From assembly GCA_024643345.1 (NCBI GenBank), contig JAHENB010000002.1:151465-215464 (forward strand): a DNA stretch of 64,000 nt, read 5' to 3'. Shown here piece by piece: positions 46,638-55,781 of the stretch. The notes beneath the pieces were generated by a model, which was given only the letters and a program-made list of their open reading frames with translations, was not told where the DNA came from and did no database searches. The first letter of the stretch is position 1; every line of letters starts with the position of its first letter. The translations under genes and the position numbers were made by a program. This DNA is from Maribacter sp. GTDB taxonomy: Bacteria > Bacteroidota > Bacteroidia > Flavobacteriales > Flavobacteriaceae.

Positions 46638-48050
46638 CTAGCGTTTTAACGAAAAATGGCCTTTCACTTCTTGTCCATTGTAGGTGATCGCTTTGAACCA
46701 GTAGTCGGAGGGCGGTAATGCTAGGCCTTGGTAATTTCCGTCCCAACCTTTGGATTTGGGGTCTATTTGAATCAAAAAACCGCCTCCACGACCAAAAATA
46801 CGAATAGATTCTACGATAGTTTCGTTATTTCCGGATTGTGGAGCAAACTGCCAATAGTCGTTTACACCATCACCATTCGGTGTAAAGAAAGCTGGAAAAT
46901 CCTTTGCCGATAGGCCCGATTCCACGATGCGCATCACTGCGCCACAGCCATTCTTGTCCCTTACGAAAACGGTATGTTCTCCCGTAGGCACATTAATGAA
47001 GACCGGACTGTCTTGATATTTCCCGTCTTCAAAATCCAGGGCATACTCATAATCCCCATTGCCCCTTACATTGACGCTGATCCGAATGCCAGGGCTATCA
47101 CGGGCAAGTTCAATACTGGTAATGGATGCCAATTCGGACTGGAAGACCTCAAATTCTCGAGATCTTGCGCATTCCTGTATAATACCGAACTGATTCACCA
47201 TATTGTAGGCTTCCAAACGATAACGTCCCAAGGCATCTATCCTTGCTTCCGCCAAGTCAGAGATCGGGGTTTCGCTTAAATCTTCATTGATCCTGTACCA
47301 GCGGTACCCTTCGGCGGTGGCCTCGCTGGATATAACGGTCGGCAAATCGTTTTGGCATATAGCGACTTGATCTGGTAGTCCTATCATTGGGCCAAAAGTT
47401 TCACAGTCCAAAGTGGGCGCGGTCGTGTTCAAAATCTCAAAACCACAGGGGCCACTGGTCCCATTTTCGTTATAGGGTTCAATCTGAACGTAGTAGTCGG
47501 TATCCAATAAAAGATCGGGGGAAGGTCGGTATGAAAGTACGTTGCCCACATCAAGGTCGTCCTCGATGTCACTGCCGCCGGGACTGGTGCCCACCGTGAT
47601 GCGATAACCCGTGGCAGTGGGCGCATATTCCCAATTGATCCTGTTTCTTGAATTATCAGGCAGATCGTTTGCATCGGCCAATCGTGTACATGGCGGTGGT
47701 GTGGTTACGTCAACCGTTCGGAACGACTCTCCCGGACAGATGACCAAAGGTGCGTTAGGTAAGAAAAGGCTTATGGTCACGTAAATCACGGTATCTTCCG
47801 GAAGACCAACTTCAGGTGTAAAAGAATTCGTAAGGCCGGCAGATCTTCTGTTGAGAATATCGGTACCGCCCGGGGTGGTCCCCAAGGAGATGAGATAGCC
47901 CACGATGCCATCCACGGCAGGCCATCGAATCGTTACGTTCACCGGAACTCCGGTTGATCCGTTTAAAGGTGTGCTGATTCTAGGACAGCTCTGTCCCATC
48001 ATGGCAGTGCCTAACATTAGAAAAAGAAGGTATGTGAACGTTTCTTTCAT
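46638..48050 (-). CDS. T9SS type B secreted protein with fibronectin-like repeats
   Basis: A 470-residue exported protein. The signal peptide is residues 1-19 (cleavage near MMGQ). Two fibronectin-III-like repeats follow, each containing SLGTTPGGTDIL or its variant VGTSPGGSDIE. The C-terminal 90 residues form the gliding-motility/T9SS type B domain (FPAFFTPNGDGVNDYWQFAP to KGHFSLKR). It should cross the outer membrane by type IX secretion and stay on the cell surface. The ATG at 48050 gives the cleaner signal; the longer frame to 48083 adds an unlikely basic leader. A broken paralogue lies upstream. Confidence 0.9.
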   Translation of the reverse strand: MKETFTYLLFLMLGTAMMGQSCPRISTPLNGSTGVPVNVTIRWPAVDGIVGYLISLGTTPGGTDILNRRSAGLTNSFTPEVGLPEDTVIYVTISLFLPNAPLVICPGESFRTVDVTTPPPCTRLADANDLPDNSRNRINWEYAPTATGYRITVGTSPGGSDIEDDLDVGNVLSYRPSPDLLLDTDYYVQIEPYNENGTSGPCGFEILNTTAPTLDCETFGPMIGLPDQVAICQNDLPTVISSEATAEGYRWYRINEDLSETPISDLAEARIDALGRYRLEAYNMVNQFGIIQECARSREFEVFQSELASITSIELARDSPGIRISVNVRGNGDYEYALDFEDGKYQDSPVFINVPTGEHTVFVRDKNGCGAVMRIVESGLSAKDFPAFFTPNGDGVNDYWQFAPQSGNNETIVESIRIFGRGGGFLIQIDPKSKGWDGNYQGLALPPSDYWFKAITYNGQEVKGHFSLKR

Positions 48051-48090
48051 TTCCCTTTTTCGAAGCATACTAAGATAGTGCAATTTTGTT

Positions 48091-48581
48091 TCATCGTTTT
48101 AGCGTAAAATGCCCTTCAATCTTTTCTTTTTTGTGGAGATGGCCCTTAACCAGAAAACCTCATTCCATCGCTTTGCTCCTCCACATCCGGCGAAACGACT
48201 GTAGAAAATACTCCGGCGTTGCAATTTGGGGTGGGATGACATCTTCGTGCTCAAAACTTTCATTGGGACATTGAATATGATCTTCATCAAAGAAAAATAG
48301 GGTCAGGGTTGCATAATTTATATAATTTTTTGCAGTGCCCACTTGGGTCTACAGGAGTTTGCGCTGATGGCAGGTTGGTCCAAGATTTCGGTGCCTCCCG
48401 GGCTTGTGCCCAAGGATAAAAAATAGCCGTCCGCCCCTGCCACCGGGTTCCATGCAATTTCAGTATCAATGGCTATATCGGTATCCCCATCCACCGGATT
48501 ACTGATATTGGGACATGCATACTGGGCATAGGAAAAATAACCCATGAGCATGAGGGGTAGCGATAGCAATTCTTTTTTCAT
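48091..48581 (-). pseudogene. Broken paralogue of the T9SS type B protein
   Basis: On the minus strand an ATG at 48581 opens a signal peptide and the first fibronectin-like repeat (CPNISNPVDGDTDIAIDTE, LSLGTSPGGTEIL), closely similar to the downstream gene, but the frame stops at 48318. The continuing homology (ATLTLFFFDEDHIQCPNESF) is in a second frame, and a third frame carries FWLRAIS. The end (EGHFTLKR, stop at 48091) matches the last residues of the intact gene in yet another frame. The middle of the protein, about 340 residues in the paralogue, is missing. At least three frameshifts plus a deletion make it a decayed tandem duplicate. Confidence 0.8.
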
Positions 48582-48841
48582 TTGAATAAAATTCAAACAG
48601 GGTAAGATAATGAAAGTTGCTAACTATCCCGATAACTTGGGTCAAAAAACATATAATAGAGGTTAGAAAGTACAACGCTATAAAATTGGGCGTTACCGGA
48701 AGGATTTCAGCACAGGCGACAGAAAGGTTCAAAACTGATTTTAACACTGAAACTTAGGTATGGCCTAAGCAGGTCGAAGCTTTAAAATGATTTTGATCGA
48801 AGATCGAGATGACCCCTATTCCGGAGTGATGCAAGTGTTGC

Positions 48842-49675
48842 TTATAGATCTCTTTTTTTCAACAATGCATAGGATAAATAAACGAAAATGGATGTCCAGG
48901 CCAATACGATGAAGATTTCATACCAGTGAACGTGGTAATCCAAGCTGATTTTTTCTCCGATCTGATCGGCTACGGTCTTTACGGCCCCCAATCTGCTGAA
49001 AGGCTCATCGATAAGGCGTGCCATGGCTTCCAATGGAAAAAAGCTTTTTACCATTCTTGCGTGATCCCAGGTCATCAACTGCCATCCCAATAAGCCAAAT
49101 ATCATTTGTTCCAAGATCAGCCATAAGATCAAAAAACCAAGGGCAAAGGCCGACCTTTTGACCAAGATCCCCAAAAATAGGCAGAACGAAAAGAATCCGA
49201 CCAGTTTGACAAAAAAGGCGAACACAAATTCCAGATCTGAGAAAATGATCGATATTTCGTTATAATCAGAATAGATCAAACCCAATACCATTGAAACCAA
49301 AAAAACGAATAGGGTAGAGATCAAGGCAAAGGCGACCACGGTCAGAAATTTAGAAAGGATAAATTCCTTTTTCGACAAACCATCGATCAAATTCTGTTTG
49401 ATGGTCTTGTTGCTGTATTCATTCGCCATCATTGAAACGATTACAATGGCTAGAAATAGCTTAAAAAGGGCCGCCACATAGGTATTGAAATGCCAGATAT
49501 AGGGAAAATTGAAAATTCCTTGTTCGGCCAAATGAAATTTCACAGGTCCGATATCGAATTTAATGGCCGCGATCAGGGCAATGGAGGTCAGTAGTACAAA
49601 ATAAGAGATGATCAGGAACCTACTCGCCCGATTGTTCCATAATTTTATATGTTCAATTTGTAATAATCGCCACAT
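48842..49675 (-). CDS. ABC-2 type transporter permease
   Basis: A 277-residue membrane protein with about six hydrophobic segments in the ABC-2 pattern (N-terminal span 20-37, NEYSNKTIKQNLIDGLSKKEF as the coupling segment). It is encoded eight bases after the ATPase gene and forms the membrane half of the exporter. The large periplasmic loop is between spans 1 and 2. Substrate unknown; this is not obviously one of the gliding-motility Gld genes. Confidence 0.85.
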   Translation of the reverse strand: MWRLLQIEHIKLWNNRASRFLIISYFVLLTSIALIAAIKFDIGPVKFHLAEQGIFNFPYIWHFNTYVAALFKLFLAIVIVSMMANEYSNKTIKQNLIDGLSKKEFILSKFLTVVAFALISTLFVFLVSMVLGLIYSDYNEISIIFSDLEFVFAFFVKLVGFFSFCLFLGILVKRSAFALGFLILWLILEQMIFGLLGWQLMTWDHARMVKSFFPLEAMARLIDEPFSRLGAVKTVADQIGEKISLDYHVHWYEIFIVLAWTSIFVYLSYALLKKRDL

Positions 49676-49682
49676 AGTTCAC

Positions 49683-50585
49683 TCAATTAGCTTGATTTTT
49701 GGTCAATGTCAAAAACTGCTCTTCCAAACTTTCCTTCCGCTTGACCAAATGGGAGAGCACAATGTCTTTGGAAAACATGAGTTGGTTAAACTCCGCCGCG
49801 CCCATTTCCTCCTTAAGGAATGCCGTGATCAGTCCGTTTTCCACTTTTACCTCCCCAAAACTTGCATGGCCGTTCAGGAATTTGACCAGTGCTTCGGCTT
49901 GTGCCGATTTGAGTTCAAAAAATCCATGGGTGGCCAACATACCATCGACCCTTCCCGAATACAATTTTTCCCCTTTGCGAAGGATGACCACATGGCTACA
50001 TACCTTTTCAACCTCGTCCAACAGATGGGAAGCCAAGAGAATGGTCGTCCCTTCGGCCGCTATTTTCTTAATGATTTCCCTGATCTGATGGATTCCCTGA
50101 GGGTCAAGTCCATTGGTGGGTTCATCCAGAATCAATATTTCCGGTTCGTTCAGCAATGCGGAGGCAATCGCAAGTCTTTGTTTCATGCCGAGAGAATAGG
50201 TCTGGAACTTACTGTCTTTTCGGTCCAATAATCCTACCAATTCCAATTTTTCCTCGATTTTGTCTTCCGATACTTCCTTGATCTTACAGACCAGCCTTAG
50301 GTTCTGAACGGCCGACATATAGGGGTAGAAATTGGGCCTTTCAATGATGGCACCAACTTTTTTAAGGGCATCATGGGTAGTGCTATTGCCATCGAACCAG
50401 GAAAACTCCCCTGCCGTTCGGTTCACCACGTTCAAAACGATGCCCAAAGTAGTCGACTTGCCACTTCCATTGGGACCTAGAATTCCATAAACATTACCTT
50501 TTTCTATATTGAATGATAGGTCTTTGACCGCTGTGAGTGCCCCATATTTTTTCGTAAGATGATTTACAGAGAGAATCGTTGCCAA
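49683..50585 (-). CDS. ABC transporter ATP-binding protein
   Basis: A 300-residue ATPase with Walker A GPNGSGKST, signature YSLGMKQR, Walker B ILILDEPTNGLDP and switch His in LLASHLLDEVE. The C-terminal 80 residues form a separate small domain, as in BcrA/DrrA-type exporters. It pairs with the permease gene that follows. The BcrA-like layout suggests drug or peptide export, though that is inference. Confidence 0.93.
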   Translation of the reverse strand: MATILSVNHLTKKYGALTAVKDLSFNIEKGNVYGILGPNGSGKSTTLGIVLNVVNRTAGEFSWFDGNSTTHDALKKVGAIIERPNFYPYMSAVQNLRLVCKIKEVSEDKIEEKLELVGLLDRKDSKFQTYSLGMKQRLAIASALLNEPEILILDEPTNGLDPQGIHQIREIIKKIAAEGTTILLASHLLDEVEKVCSHVVILRKGEKLYSGRVDGMLATHGFFELKSAQAEALVKFLNGHASFGEVKVENGLITAFLKEEMGAAEFNQLMFSKDIVLSHLVKRKESLEEQFLTLTKNQAN

Positions 50586-50659
50586 AATGTATGGGTTTTT
50601 GAAGAGTTGCTGTTAACTTGACGAAGAAACCTTAGATTTGTTACAACTTAAATGAAATT

Positions 50660-51736
50660 ATGTCCGAAGAAAGATTGATGTCAAAGAAAAAGCCGGCATT
50701 TTCCGTGAACGAAAAGCTCGACGAATATTTACATCAGTATAACCGTAAAATTGAGATTCCCATATTTTATGAGGATTTGCTGCGTTTTTCCGGTAGTGTG
50801 GTCGTATATGATGCCAATGAGGAGGATACCCTTTGGGTCAGGGCGTACTATTCAGAGTATGACCGTATTGAAATTGACCAAAGTCTTAAAAAGGTGTACT
50901 CGATCCTGCATTCCGATGGCAGTAACAGCATCAACCCTTATTTGAACGTTGATGCGGTCGATTATTGCACTTTTGGGAATTCCAAACCTTTTCGAATCAA
51001 AATAAGGAACATCCTCAATGACAACTTCACCTATTTTTATGTAAAAAAAACGGATGCCTCCAGGGTATACGGCTTGGAATTGGAGCATATGTTATCCCCT
51101 TATAACCTTAACTTTCTGGTTTATAAGGATACCTTGATAGAAGAGCATATCGCCGGTATTCCAGGTGATGTTTTCATTCGCGATTTTCTGCCCAAATGCG
51201 ATGCGTCAGAAAAAGCGCAACTTGCCAAAGAATTCGTAAAGTTCAACGAACGTTGTATGATACGATTGTTGGGCGATATGCGATCTTACAATTATGTGAT
51301 CGTGCCCACCCATGATTTTGACCACGTGGTCTATAAGATCAGGGCCATTGATTTTGATCAGCAGTGTTATGAAGGCAAGTTAAAAGTGTACCGTCCGCAA
51401 TTTTTTAAGGAAAACTACCAAATGGTTGAACTGGTGCGCAACAGACTCCAAAAGCACTCGGTAGATCAATACAAAGTGGAAGAGCGGTCGATCGTGGCCA
51501 AGCGTATCCTCAGTTCGGGGAACCGTATTAAGAAGTTAAGGGAAATTTGCAAACATGACACGATTTCAAACCCCGAGAACATTGCTAAACTGGGAGAAGA
51601 AATTTACGCCCTTACCTTGGACGTCAAGTTTAAAAGGTGTAAAAAAATGGGACAAATCTTGGATTTGGCGCTCGATTTTGTAAAACGCAATTATGAGAAC
51701 GTAAGTTTGAAACAAATAATTGAGAGCAAGTTTTAG
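50660..51736 (+). CDS. Conserved unknown with cryptic kinase-like motifs
   Basis: Not recognised as any named family. In its 358 residues I see an order of motifs like that of kinase-like phosphotransferases: K129-K130 in FYVKKTD after a strand, a helix with E140/E142, a hinge-like strand and loop (LVYKDTLIEEHIAGIPGD), D206-x4-N211 in LLGDMRSYNYVIV, and D231-F-D233 in IRAIDFDQ. The last two match the catalytic loop and the metal-binding DFG-type position. The C-terminal 130 residues are helical and basic. No signal peptide is seen. It precedes MATE by about 50 bases. The kinase-like reading is mine and unproved. Confidence 0.7.
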   Translation: MSEERLMSKKKPAFSVNEKLDEYLHQYNRKIEIPIFYEDLLRFSGSVVVYDANEEDTLWVRAYYSEYDRIEIDQSLKKVYSILHSDGSNSINPYLNVDAVDYCTFGNSKPFRIKIRNILNDNFTYFYVKKTDASRVYGLELEHMLSPYNLNFLVYKDTLIEEHIAGIPGDVFIRDFLPKCDASEKAQLAKEFVKFNERCMIRLLGDMRSYNYVIVPTHDFDHVVYKIRAIDFDQQCYEGKLKVYRPQFFKENYQMVELVRNRLQKHSVDQYKVEERSIVAKRILSSGNRIKKLREICKHDTISNPENIAKLGEEIYALTLDVKFKRCKKMGQILDLALDFVKRNYENVSLKQIIESKF

Positions 51737-51783
51737 TATTGCCAATCCCAACCCATAGACCATTTAAGTCCGTACCTTTAGTT

Positions 51784-53151
51784 TTGCTACAAAAATACAC
51801 CAAAGAATTTCGTTATAATATCAAATTGGCCGTTCCCGTCATCATGGGGATGCTCGGCCACACTTTTGTGGTCTTTGCCGACAATGTCATGGTCGGGCAA
51901 TTGGGAACCGCCGAACTTGCCGCGGTCTCCTTGGGGAATAGTTTCGTTTTTATCGCTATGTCGCTGGGCATCGGATTTTCCACGGCCATTACCCCTTTGG
52001 TGGCCGAGGCCGATGGCGCAGGGAACAAAGCTGATGCCAAAAGCGCACTAAAACATGGGTTGGTGCTTTGTACCTTGTTGGGCTTACTGCTATTTGTTAT
52101 CATTCTTTGCTGTAAACCGCTCATGTACATGATGAAACAACCTTTGGAAGTCGTGGCCCTTGCCATGCCATATATCGATCTGGTTGCCTTCTCTCTGGTC
52201 CCTTTGGTTATTTTCCAGGCTTTCAAACAATTTTCTGAGGGCCTTTCACAAACCAAATATCCCATGTATGCCACGATTTTGGCCAATGTGATAAATATAG
52301 CGCTCAACTATGTACTCATTTTCGGACATTTCGGATTTCCAAAAATGGGTGTGGTAGGTGCCGCGGTAGGCACTTTGATATCGCGTTTTGTAATGGTATT
52401 TCATCTATGGTACTTGTTGAAGAGGCGGCCTAAATTCCATGATTACGTCACCCGATTCAAATTTAAGGACATCGAGAAAAAGGTGATGGGTAAGATTATT
52501 GGGCTGGGGTTTCCCTCCGCGCTACAAATGTTTTTTGAAGTAGCCATTTTTACAGCGGCCATATGGCTAAGCGGCGTATTGGGAAAAAATGCCCAAGCGG
52601 CGAACCAGATCGCCCTTAACCTCAGCAGTATGACCTTTATGTTCGGAATGGGCCTTGGGGTAGCCGCAATGATACGGGTCGGCAATCAGAAAGGGATTGG
52701 CGATTTCCGTAAGCTGCGTCGCATTGCGCAATCCATTTTTTTGCTGACCTTGCTGATCGAAGTGGTCTTCGCTTCCCTATTTTTGTTGGGAAGGTTTTGG
52801 TTTCCTTCCCTTTATCTCGATGTGAACGATCTGGCCAACATGGCAGATAACAATGAAGTTATTTTCCTATCGGCGGAACTGCTTTTGGTCGCGGCATTTT
52901 TTCAGATTTCCGATGGTACACAGGTCGTGGTATTGGGGGCACTTCGAGGCCTACAGGACGTTCGTATACCTACCTGGATTACCTTTGTAGCCTACTGGTT
53001 GATCGGTTTTCCCATTTCGTATTTCTTGGGACTGCATACCGATCTCAAGAGTGTCGGGATATGGATCGGCCTTTTGACGGGGCTATCGGCATCGGCGATT
53101 ATGTTGTATATTCGATTTAATTACCTGACCAAAAAGTTGATCGGTGCATAA
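51784..53151 (+). CDS. MATE-family efflux transporter
   Basis: A protein of about 455 residues with twelve hydrophobic segments. The MATE landmarks VMVGQLGTAELAAVSLGNS and QALNYVLIFG-type segment INIALNYVLIFGHFGFPKMGVVGAAVGT are clear. It exports cationic drugs by sodium or proton antiport. No ATG is available near the N-terminus; TTG at 51784 gives an N-terminus like other flavobacterial members, and TTG at 51739 would add 15 residues. It follows the kinase-like gene closely. Confidence 0.9.
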   Translation: MLQKYTKEFRYNIKLAVPVIMGMLGHTFVVFADNVMVGQLGTAELAAVSLGNSFVFIAMSLGIGFSTAITPLVAEADGAGNKADAKSALKHGLVLCTLLGLLLFVIILCCKPLMYMMKQPLEVVALAMPYIDLVAFSLVPLVIFQAFKQFSEGLSQTKYPMYATILANVINIALNYVLIFGHFGFPKMGVVGAAVGTLISRFVMVFHLWYLLKRRPKFHDYVTRFKFKDIEKKVMGKIIGLGFPSALQMFFEVAIFTAAIWLSGVLGKNAQAANQIALNLSSMTFMFGMGLGVAAMIRVGNQKGIGDFRKLRRIAQSIFLLTLLIEVVFASLFLLGRFWFPSLYLDVNDLANMADNNEVIFLSAELLLVAAFFQISDGTQVVVLGALRGLQDVRIPTWITFVAYWLIGFPISYFLGLHTDLKSVGIWIGLLTGLSASAIMLYIRFNYLTKKLIGA

Positions 53152-53262
53152 GGGGGCGGTTATTATTTATTTTAATGATCGTTAAAAAGAGGTGGTTCGT
53201 TTCCGGGGCAACTTGGGTGTACCGTTCGAGCCAAATAAAGGATCTGTAATACATAACATCAA

Positions 53263-53490
53263 ATGGAACTACCAAAATTTTTGTTGGGGGATAATACCGA
53301 TTTTCCAACAGCGCTTTTTATCGTACATACCGAATATCCGCGTTTCATCATTAATTTGGAGAACGATGAAGTGGAATGGCTCGAAGATTTCACTTCTGAG
53401 GATGAGAAGGAGCTCGAAGCGGAAGCCGAAAACCTAATACAGCAGGCCACGGATTTTTATGATAGGGAGGTGTCACGTTACGACGAATAA
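53263..53490 (+). CDS. Small acidic protein of unknown function
   Basis: A 75-residue protein, very acidic, with an N-terminal strand part (FIVHTEYPRFIINL) and a Glu-rich helix (EDEKELEAEAENLIQQATDFYDREVSRY). No signal or membrane segment. It precedes the PAP2 phosphatase gene by five bases and is probably in the same operon. Similar small proteins appear to be common in flavobacteria. Confidence 0.65.
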   Translation: MELPKFLLGDNTDFPTALFIVHTEYPRFIINLENDEVEWLEDFTSEDEKELEAEAENLIQQATDFYDREVSRYDE

Positions 53491-53495
53491 TCACC

Positions 53496-54065
53496 ATGTT
53501 TGAATACCTTTTACATCTGGATAAGGAACTTTTTCTTTTCCTGAATCATCTGGGAAATGAATCCTGGGACGGCTTTTGGCTTTTCTTTTCCAATAAATTC
53601 GGTTCAATACCCCTTTATGTGCTGCTTTTGTTTTTTTCCTATCGGTATTTCGGAGCCAAAGCTACCCTGCTGCTGTTGGTTAGCGTTGCCATCCTGATTT
53701 TGGTAAACGACCAGCTCGCGAATTTTTTTAAATACGGGGTACGGCGCCTAAGACCTTGTTATGATACTGATGTGAACGAGGGCATGCGCCTGGTTCAAGG
53801 ATATTGTGGGGGAAAATATGGCTATTTTTCGGCCCATGCTGCCAATTCCGCTGCAGTGGCCTGTTTTTTTACGATGTTGTTGAAATCCAAATTACGTTTT
53901 ATCGCTATCCCATTGATGATTTGGGCCTGTATAGTGGGCTACAGCCGAATCTATATAGGGGTGCATTTTCCATTCGATGTGCTGACCGGTTTGGCCATTG
54001 GTTTGTTTTTTGGATGGGTATTTGCCAAGTTATTTATCTTTGCCTTACATAAGTTCCATTTATGA
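53496..54065 (+). CDS. PAP2-family membrane phosphatase
   Basis: A 189-residue membrane protein with about five or six spans. The three phosphatase motifs are present: KYGVRRLRPC (as KxxxxxxRP), FSAHAANS (in place of PSGH, here SAHA) and SRIYIGVHFPFDVLTG. It removes phosphate from lipid phosphates such as undecaprenyl pyrophosphate or lipid A at the periplasmic face. The stop overlaps the GT39 start as ATGA, so the two are coupled. Confidence 0.92.
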   Translation: MFEYLLHLDKELFLFLNHLGNESWDGFWLFFSNKFGSIPLYVLLLFFSYRYFGAKATLLLLVSVAILILVNDQLANFFKYGVRRLRPCYDTDVNEGMRLVQGYCGGKYGYFSAHAANSAAVACFFTMLLKSKLRFIAIPLMIWACIVGYSRIYIGVHFPFDVLTGLAIGLFFGWVFAKLFIFALHKFHL

Positions 54066-55720
54066 TATCCAATATCAGGTATTGGTTTTTATTGTCCCTT
54101 GTTTTTTTGGTGTATCTCGCCGGAATGTTCGCGACACTTTTCGAGAACGACTCTGCCCAATTCGCCGTGATGGCGATGCGCATGGTTCAGGAAAATGATT
54201 TTTTGAGCCTTTTCAAGGGCCCCGAAGAGTATTTGGACAAACCGCATATGCACTATTGGCTTGCGGCGCTGGCCTTTAAATTTTTCGGCATACACGCTTG
54301 GGCTTATAGGATACCTGCTCTTTTGGCGACCCTGATGGGTGCCTATAGTTGTTATGGCTTGGGAAAATTACTCTATGATCGGGATACCGGAAAGCTGGCT
54401 GCCCTGATCTTTATGACATCCCAGACCATCATATTGTCGGTCATTGATGTACGCACCGATGCGGTACTCACGGGCTTTGCCATTTTGGCCATTTGGCAGT
54501 TGACGGCCTATATCGAAACGAAAAACCTGAAGTATGCCATCATTGGGGCTTTTGCCGCAGGTATGGCATTTTCCACCAAAGGGCAAATTGCCCTTCTGGT
54601 GGTTGGCCTTCCCATAATTTGTCATTTGACCTATACCAGAAAATGGCAGCGGCTATTCGACTGGCGGGTCCTTGTAGCGGTTTTGGTTTTTGCCTTGACG
54701 ATCGTTCCCATGCTCTATGCCTATTACCATCAATTTGACCTGCATCCCGAAAAGATAATAAGGGGTAAGGGGGAACGCAGCGGACTTTTCTTTATTTTTT
54801 GGGAACAGAGCTTTGAACGTCTGAGCGGGGAAGGTGTCGGTAAGAACAGCAGCGACTATTTTTTCTTTTTCCATACATTTCTTTGGGTGTTCTTACCTTG
54901 GACCGTTTTGGGACTTGTCGCCTATTGGAATCGTGCAAAACAGTTCATAAAGCTGCGTTTCAATTACCGTCCAGGTGAAGAATTGCTTACCATCGGGGGC
55001 ATTGCCCTCATTTTTATCGTCATCAGTTTTGCGCAGTTCAAACTGCCCCATTACCTCAATATTGTGATGCCTTTGTTTTCGGTTCTTACCGCCTCATTTC
55101 TGAACCGCATGTACCATGCTTCCCATAATAAAACCATCAAGGTAATGCTTGGTATCCAGTATTTTATCTTGGGGGTGGTCTTCATTGCGTGTAGCTTCAT
55201 CAGTTTTTTCGTGTTCAAATTGGAGAGGCCCATCGACTACCTTTGGATGCTTTTACTGGGGTTATTGGCCATTTATTATTCCTTGAAACGGGAACTCTAT
55301 TTTCCGAGGATGATCACGGTTGCTGCCATTAGCGCCATTGTATTGAATGCGGTATTGAACATTCATTTTTATCCCGAATTGTTGAAGTATCAGGCCGGAA
55401 GTGAAATGGCCAAGGTTATCGCTGAGCAAGAAATTCCGGTCGATAAAGTGTACAAACTGTCTAAAAAACATACTTGGTCAATGGATTTTTACAACCAAAA
55501 ACCATTGATCATCTCATCGATCGCAGATATCAAGGGCAAGGGGAATATATGGGTATACGTCACCAATGACGAACTGAACGATTTACATGATTTGGGATTT
55601 GACTGGGATCGGCAATTCACCGAATATGATTTCAGGATTACGAGACTTCAGGCAAAATTTTTAGACCCTTCAACCAGAAAAAGGGTGCTCGAAAAAATGC
55701 ACTTGATTCATATCCAATGA
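54062..55720 (+). CDS. GT39-family (ArnT-like) membrane glycosyltransferase
   Basis: A 552-residue membrane protein with about a dozen spans. The N-terminal periplasmic loop has the DExx-type acidic start (FENDSAQFAVMAMRMVQENDFL) and the KPHMHYWLAALAFKFFG segment typical of ArnT-like enzymes. These enzymes take sugar from a polyprenyl-phosphate donor and place it on lipid A or another acceptor in the periplasm. The GT2 gene that could make the donor lies 0.9 kb away on the other strand. Confidence 0.9.
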   Translation: MISNIRYWFLLSLVFLVYLAGMFATLFENDSAQFAVMAMRMVQENDFLSLFKGPEEYLDKPHMHYWLAALAFKFFGIHAWAYRIPALLATLMGAYSCYGLGKLLYDRDTGKLAALIFMTSQTIILSVIDVRTDAVLTGFAILAIWQLTAYIETKNLKYAIIGAFAAGMAFSTKGQIALLVVGLPIICHLTYTRKWQRLFDWRVLVAVLVFALTIVPMLYAYYHQFDLHPEKIIRGKGERSGLFFIFWEQSFERLSGEGVGKNSSDYFFFFHTFLWVFLPWTVLGLVAYWNRAKQFIKLRFNYRPGEELLTIGGIALIFIVISFAQFKLPHYLNIVMPLFSVLTASFLNRMYHASHNKTIKVMLGIQYFILGVVFIACSFISFFVFKLERPIDYLWMLLLGLLAIYYSLKRELYFPRMITVAAISAIVLNAVLNIHFYPELLKYQAGSEMAKVIAEQEIPVDKVYKLSKKHTWSMDFYNQKPLIISSIADIKGKGNIWVYVTNDELNDLHDLGFDWDRQFTEYDFRITRLQAKFLDPSTRKRVLEKMHLIHIQ

Positions 55721-55781
55721 TAAGGGCCATTATTTTTTGGGGATTGAGAATGGGATTTGGTTGCGCGTAAAAAATTCCGTT

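Noticed and set aside
49683-50585. Assignment as GldA of gliding motility
   Set aside because: The ATPase is BcrA-like in N-terminus and C-terminal domain, and its permease partner does not resemble GldF or GldG.
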